NCBI RefSeq assembly: GCF_018326305.1
Contig: NZ_AP023416.1
Span: 744,001-808,000, forward strand
DNA length: 64,000 nucleotides
Source: Vescimonas fastidiosa
GTDB taxonomy: Bacteria > Bacillota > Clostridia > Oscillospirales > Oscillospiraceae
Reading direction: 5' to 3'
Every line of letters starts with the position of its first letter. Position 1 is the first letter of the stretch. Shown piece after piece: positions 61,599 to 64,000 of the stretch. The position numbers and the translations under genes are program-made. The notes under the pieces are model-generated. The model was given only the letters and a program-made list of their open reading frames with translations, made no database searches and had not been told where the DNA came from.

Positions 61599-61694
61599 AA
61601 CCATGCGGAGCCCACGCAGGCCCGTCCAACTGTCTATGACGGCTCCCGCTGCGCTCCCCACGGCATAAAAGAGGAGACCCCGGACGAGGAATAT

Positions 61695-61748
61695 AGCCCC
61701 CTTAGTGCAGACACTCGAAAAATCGAGGCTGCGCTAAGGGGGCTTTTT
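61695..61748 (+). terminator. Terminator of the carboxypeptidase gene
   Basis: AGCCCCCTTAG (61695-61705) pairs with CTAAGGGGGCT (61734-61744), an inner CTCGAAAAATCGAG hairpin sits in the loop, and T5 follows. Confidence 0.85.
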
Positions 61749-61876
61749 ATGGGACGCCGCGTTTAGTCGGCTTCCCTGAAAATATACCTCACAAGCGGAG
61801 CGGCACGCATCCGCTTTCTGCTTATATGCTATGCTTCGCCTGCGTGCCGATTCTCGTCCCTGTCCACAGCGCCGTT

Positions 61877-63175
61877 CTAAATTTTCGCATCCACACGCCT
61901 CTTGGCCACCCAGGCGATCACAAAGGTAAGGACCTGGGCGATCGGCACGGCAAGCCAAACGCCGGTCAGCTTCAGCACGGGCGGCAGAATCAGGAGCATC
62001 AGCAGCGTGCAGACCGGCTCGGCATACACCAGAAGGTAGGAAAGTTTGTTCTTTTCCGTTGCGTAAAAGTAGGATGTTGTAATGCGGACAAACGCCAGAC
62101 AAAGCAGCGTTGCCAGGAAGAGCGGCAGGTATTGAATGACCCCGGCATTTGCCTCCTGGGACGCACCGAACAGCGTGCCGACCTTTGCTCTGGCGAGATA
62201 GACGCCGGCCATGCAGACGGCCGTGACTACGATGGCGGTCACATAGGCCAGCTTTCGGGTGGCTCGGACGCAACGGTGGTCACCCTTTCCGTAGTACTGG
62301 CTGATCAGCGGCTGACTGCCGTCGCCTACCCCTTGCAGCAGCAGATAGAGGATCGAGGTAATATAGCCGATGCAGCCGTAAACCGCCACCGCCTGCTCAT
62401 TCCCGTATAGCAGCAGGAAGCGATTTATAAACAGCATCGTGATCGTAGAAGAAAAGGTCAGTCCGAAGGGCGAAATGGCGACGGTGAGGACATTTTTCCA
62501 GAGCCTGCATAGCTCCCGCGGCCCCGGCAGACAAAACCTGCTCTTTTTCACAAGAAAGAAGAGGACCGCCACGATCATGGTCACGGCCTGGCCGATAATG
62601 GTGGCCCATGCGGCGCCGGCCATTCCCCAGCTCAGAGCCCACACGAAGGCATAGTCCAGGGCGATATTGGTTACAAATCCGAGGATCATGGCGATCATGG
62701 CGACGGTCGCGCCGCCCATATTACGGATAAACGGGACGAAGCCGGTTGCCAGTAGCTGAAAGACGGCGCCCAGTGCAATGACGCGGGCATAGGAAACGCA
62801 GAGCGCCAGCATATCGCCTCTTGCGCCCAGCAGATACAGAATCGGCTCGGCAAAGGCAAATAAAGTCGCCGTCAATAAAGCGGCGGCAATCAGCATCAGC
62901 AGCGTTGTCCCGGAAAAGCACTCCTGCCGCTTTTGGGTTTCCCCCTGTGCGCTCAGGATCGCAAAGCGAATCGCCCCCGACAGCCCAAGCCCTGTGCCGA
63001 TGGCACCCACCAGCGCCGAAATCGGATAGCCCAGGGTAATAGCGGTCAGTCCTGTGTCGCCGAGGCTTTGCCCGATAAAAAAGCCGTCGACAATGGTGTA
63101 AACCCCCGACAATGCGAACGCGAGGATGGAGGGAATGACATGGGAAAAGTATTTCTTATTCAGTGCGGTGTTCAT
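61877..63175 (-). CDS. MATE family efflux transporter
   Basis: 432 residues with about 12 hydrophobic helices, opening KYFSHVIPSILAFALSGVYTIVDGFFIGQSLGDTGLTAI, characteristic of the MATE/DinF-like transporters that export drugs or metabolites with H+ or Na+. Start 63175 lies within the 3' end of the MarR gene (20-bp overlap), so it is translationally coupled. The pair MarR-MATE suggests a drug-inducible efflux operon. Confidence 0.94.
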   Translation of the reverse strand: MNTALNKKYFSHVIPSILAFALSGVYTIVDGFFIGQSLGDTGLTAITLGYPISALVGAIGTGLGLSGAIRFAILSAQGETQKRQECFSGTTLLMLIAAALLTATLFAFAEPILYLLGARGDMLALCVSYARVIALGAVFQLLATGFVPFIRNMGGATVAMIAMILGFVTNIALDYAFVWALSWGMAGAAWATIIGQAVTMIVAVLFFLVKKSRFCLPGPRELCRLWKNVLTVAISPFGLTFSSTITMLFINRFLLLYGNEQAVAVYGCIGYITSILYLLLQGVGDGSQPLISQYYGKGDHRCVRATRKLAYVTAIVVTAVCMAGVYLARAKVGTLFGASQEANAGVIQYLPLFLATLLCLAFVRITTSYFYATEKNKLSYLLVYAEPVCTLLMLLILPPVLKLTGVWLAVPIAQVLTFVIAWVAKRRVDAKI

Positions 63176-63605
63176 TTGCCTGGGTCTCCATTTCTTTTTC
63201 AAAAACAAGATTGAATAGGGTGATGGCATCCGTCATCTGCTTCATACGATCTGCGCCCATGATGTCGAACACCCGCTGCTCCAGCGTGTGCAGCGGGGAA
63301 AGGACTTCCGCTGCGTAGAGCCTTCCTTTCTGCGTCAGGTACACCTTTTTCTCCCGGCGATCCGACTTGCCGGCTTGAAGGGAAACAAACCCTTCCTCTT
63401 TCAGCGCCCGCATGACGGTGCTGACCGTTTGCTTCGACAGTCCGGTGTAATCCGCTATGTGCTTTTGCGTGATAGGCGCGTGTGCATCTATGGCATATAA
63501 AACGATTACGCGGTACTGATTCTGCCCTGCGGCGGCGCACCATGCCGTGTACAGCGCGTTTGTCCGTCCCCACGCTTCCCACATTTTATCTTCGCTGCGT
63601 CCCAC
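63156..63605 (-). CDS. MarR family transcriptional regulator
   Basis: 149 residues with a winged helix (ITQKHIADYTGLSKQTVSTVMRALKEEGFVSLQAGKSDRREKKVYLTQKG). Starts at GTG 63605 with GGGAGGAAT 5 bp upstream. Usually a repressor released by phenolic or drug ligands; here it most likely controls itself and the overlapping MATE gene. Confidence 0.92.
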   Translation of the reverse strand: MGRSEDKMWEAWGRTNALYTAWCAAAGQNQYRVIVLYAIDAHAPITQKHIADYTGLSKQTVSTVMRALKEEGFVSLQAGKSDRREKKVYLTQKGRLYAAEVLSPLHTLEQRVFDIMGADRMKQMTDAITLFNLVFEKEMETQANEHRTE

Positions 63606-63640
63606 GGCTATTCCTCCCTATATTGGTATTTGTAAAGACT

Positions 63641-63668
63641 ATTATAGGGCGCTTTAACGGAAAGTCAA
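63641..63668 (-). promoter_or_regulatory. Promoter of the marR-MATE operon
   Basis: On the - strand TTGACT (63663-63668), 16-bp spacer, TATAAT (63641-63646), about 36 bp before the GTG start. No clear palindromic operator was found. Confidence 0.75.
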
Positions 63669-64000
63669 CCCTGTTTTGGAGCAGATAGAAACCACCGAGT
63701 GCGGTCCATAATCCGGCCATGCCGGTTAGATTCGGCAGTATAGCAGCACCGGGGAGAAGTGGATGCTAAGCGGCGACATCGCAATCTTTTTTTGCAGTCG
63801 GTTACCGGATGGAGATGCAGCTGCAGCCGCGGCGGCGGAGAGACGCCTTTCCCGAAGGCACACAGACCGCGCCGCAGAGCCTTGCCCTTGCGGACAGGCG
63901 GGGATTTGCCTGCAAACCAAAGGCAAAACGCCCATTTGTTCACAATTTGTTTACATTTTCTCTTGCATTTGTCCTCACTTTTGAGGACAGACGGTGCCCC
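63669..64000. other. Non-coding end of window
   Basis: No credible gene. Contains a perfect hairpin GTCCTCA/TGAGGAC (63971-63988) in an AT-rich stretch near the edge, possibly the promoter or terminator region of a gene outside the window. Confidence 0.4.

Noticed and set aside
58752..61661. 969-codon open frame on the - strand
   Set aside because: Antisense to the M14 carboxypeptidase; composition is His/Gly/Val-biased with no motif or ribosome-binding site.
63763..63984. 73-codon frame near the window end
   Set aside because: Low-complexity Ala/Arg product, no ribosome-binding site, no family.

Overview
This window looks like chromosomal DNA of a GC-rich, low-motility gut Clostridia member, most likely Oscillospiraceae (Oscillibacter/Dysosmobacter-like). 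The assignment is an inference from three things: the Firmicute block SRP RNA - dnaX - ybaB - lexA - secG, Gram-positive cell-wall sorting signals of the (S/P/A)PxTG type, and dense palindromic repeats between genes. No tRNA, rRNA, CRISPR array, transposase or integrase was seen.

Layout. 1-14400 is mostly housekeeping: SRP RNA, dnaX, ybaB, lexA with an SOS box over its own -35, secG, a zinc-ribbon membrane protein, mnmA with a kinase-like ATPase lacking the phospho-acceptor His, gap, a GntR/UTRA regulator, a minimal sufC-sufB pair, a DUF3592-like protein, a ferritin-like protein and an HD hydrolase. 15119-28553 is a phage-derived packaging and particle operon, all on the + strand: zinc protein, terminase small and large subunits, portal, Prp-type protease, scaffold, N4-gp56-type capsid, connectors, a P22 gp10-like beta-propeller candidate, receptor/tail proteins and a peptidoglycan-binding coiled-coil protein. 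It has no integrase, repressor, replication, lysis or tape-measure gene, and host-type repeats sit in its gene gaps. 29174-36247 (- strand) holds a hybrid histidine kinase with its lipoprotein sensor, an ASKHA-type corrinoid-protein activator and Tex. 36667-38609 holds an aminotransferase and a TetR regulator. 38696-52697 is a duplicated two-gene surface cassette (collagen-like protein plus sortase-anchored adhesin, once as 2866 and once as 932 residues). 53040-57294 resembles accessory DNA: an HxlR - Y-family polymerase - membrane peptide - YolD cluster, a divergent flavin reductase and a peptidase E-like protein. 57300-58217 is structured non-coding DNA before a 1126-residue sortase-anchored M14 carboxypeptidase. 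A MarR-MATE efflux operon follows.

The least explained signal is in the intergenic DNA. Several repeat families have conserved linkers while their hairpin stems change by compensatory substitutions. One of them, a 115-bp element present four times at exactly the same length, sits inside other repeats. Three copies are in the loop of one hairpin type, whose uninterrupted form also occurs four times in the window; the fourth copy is inverted and lies in a different repeat. This looks like a small non-autonomous mobile element that targets hairpin loops.
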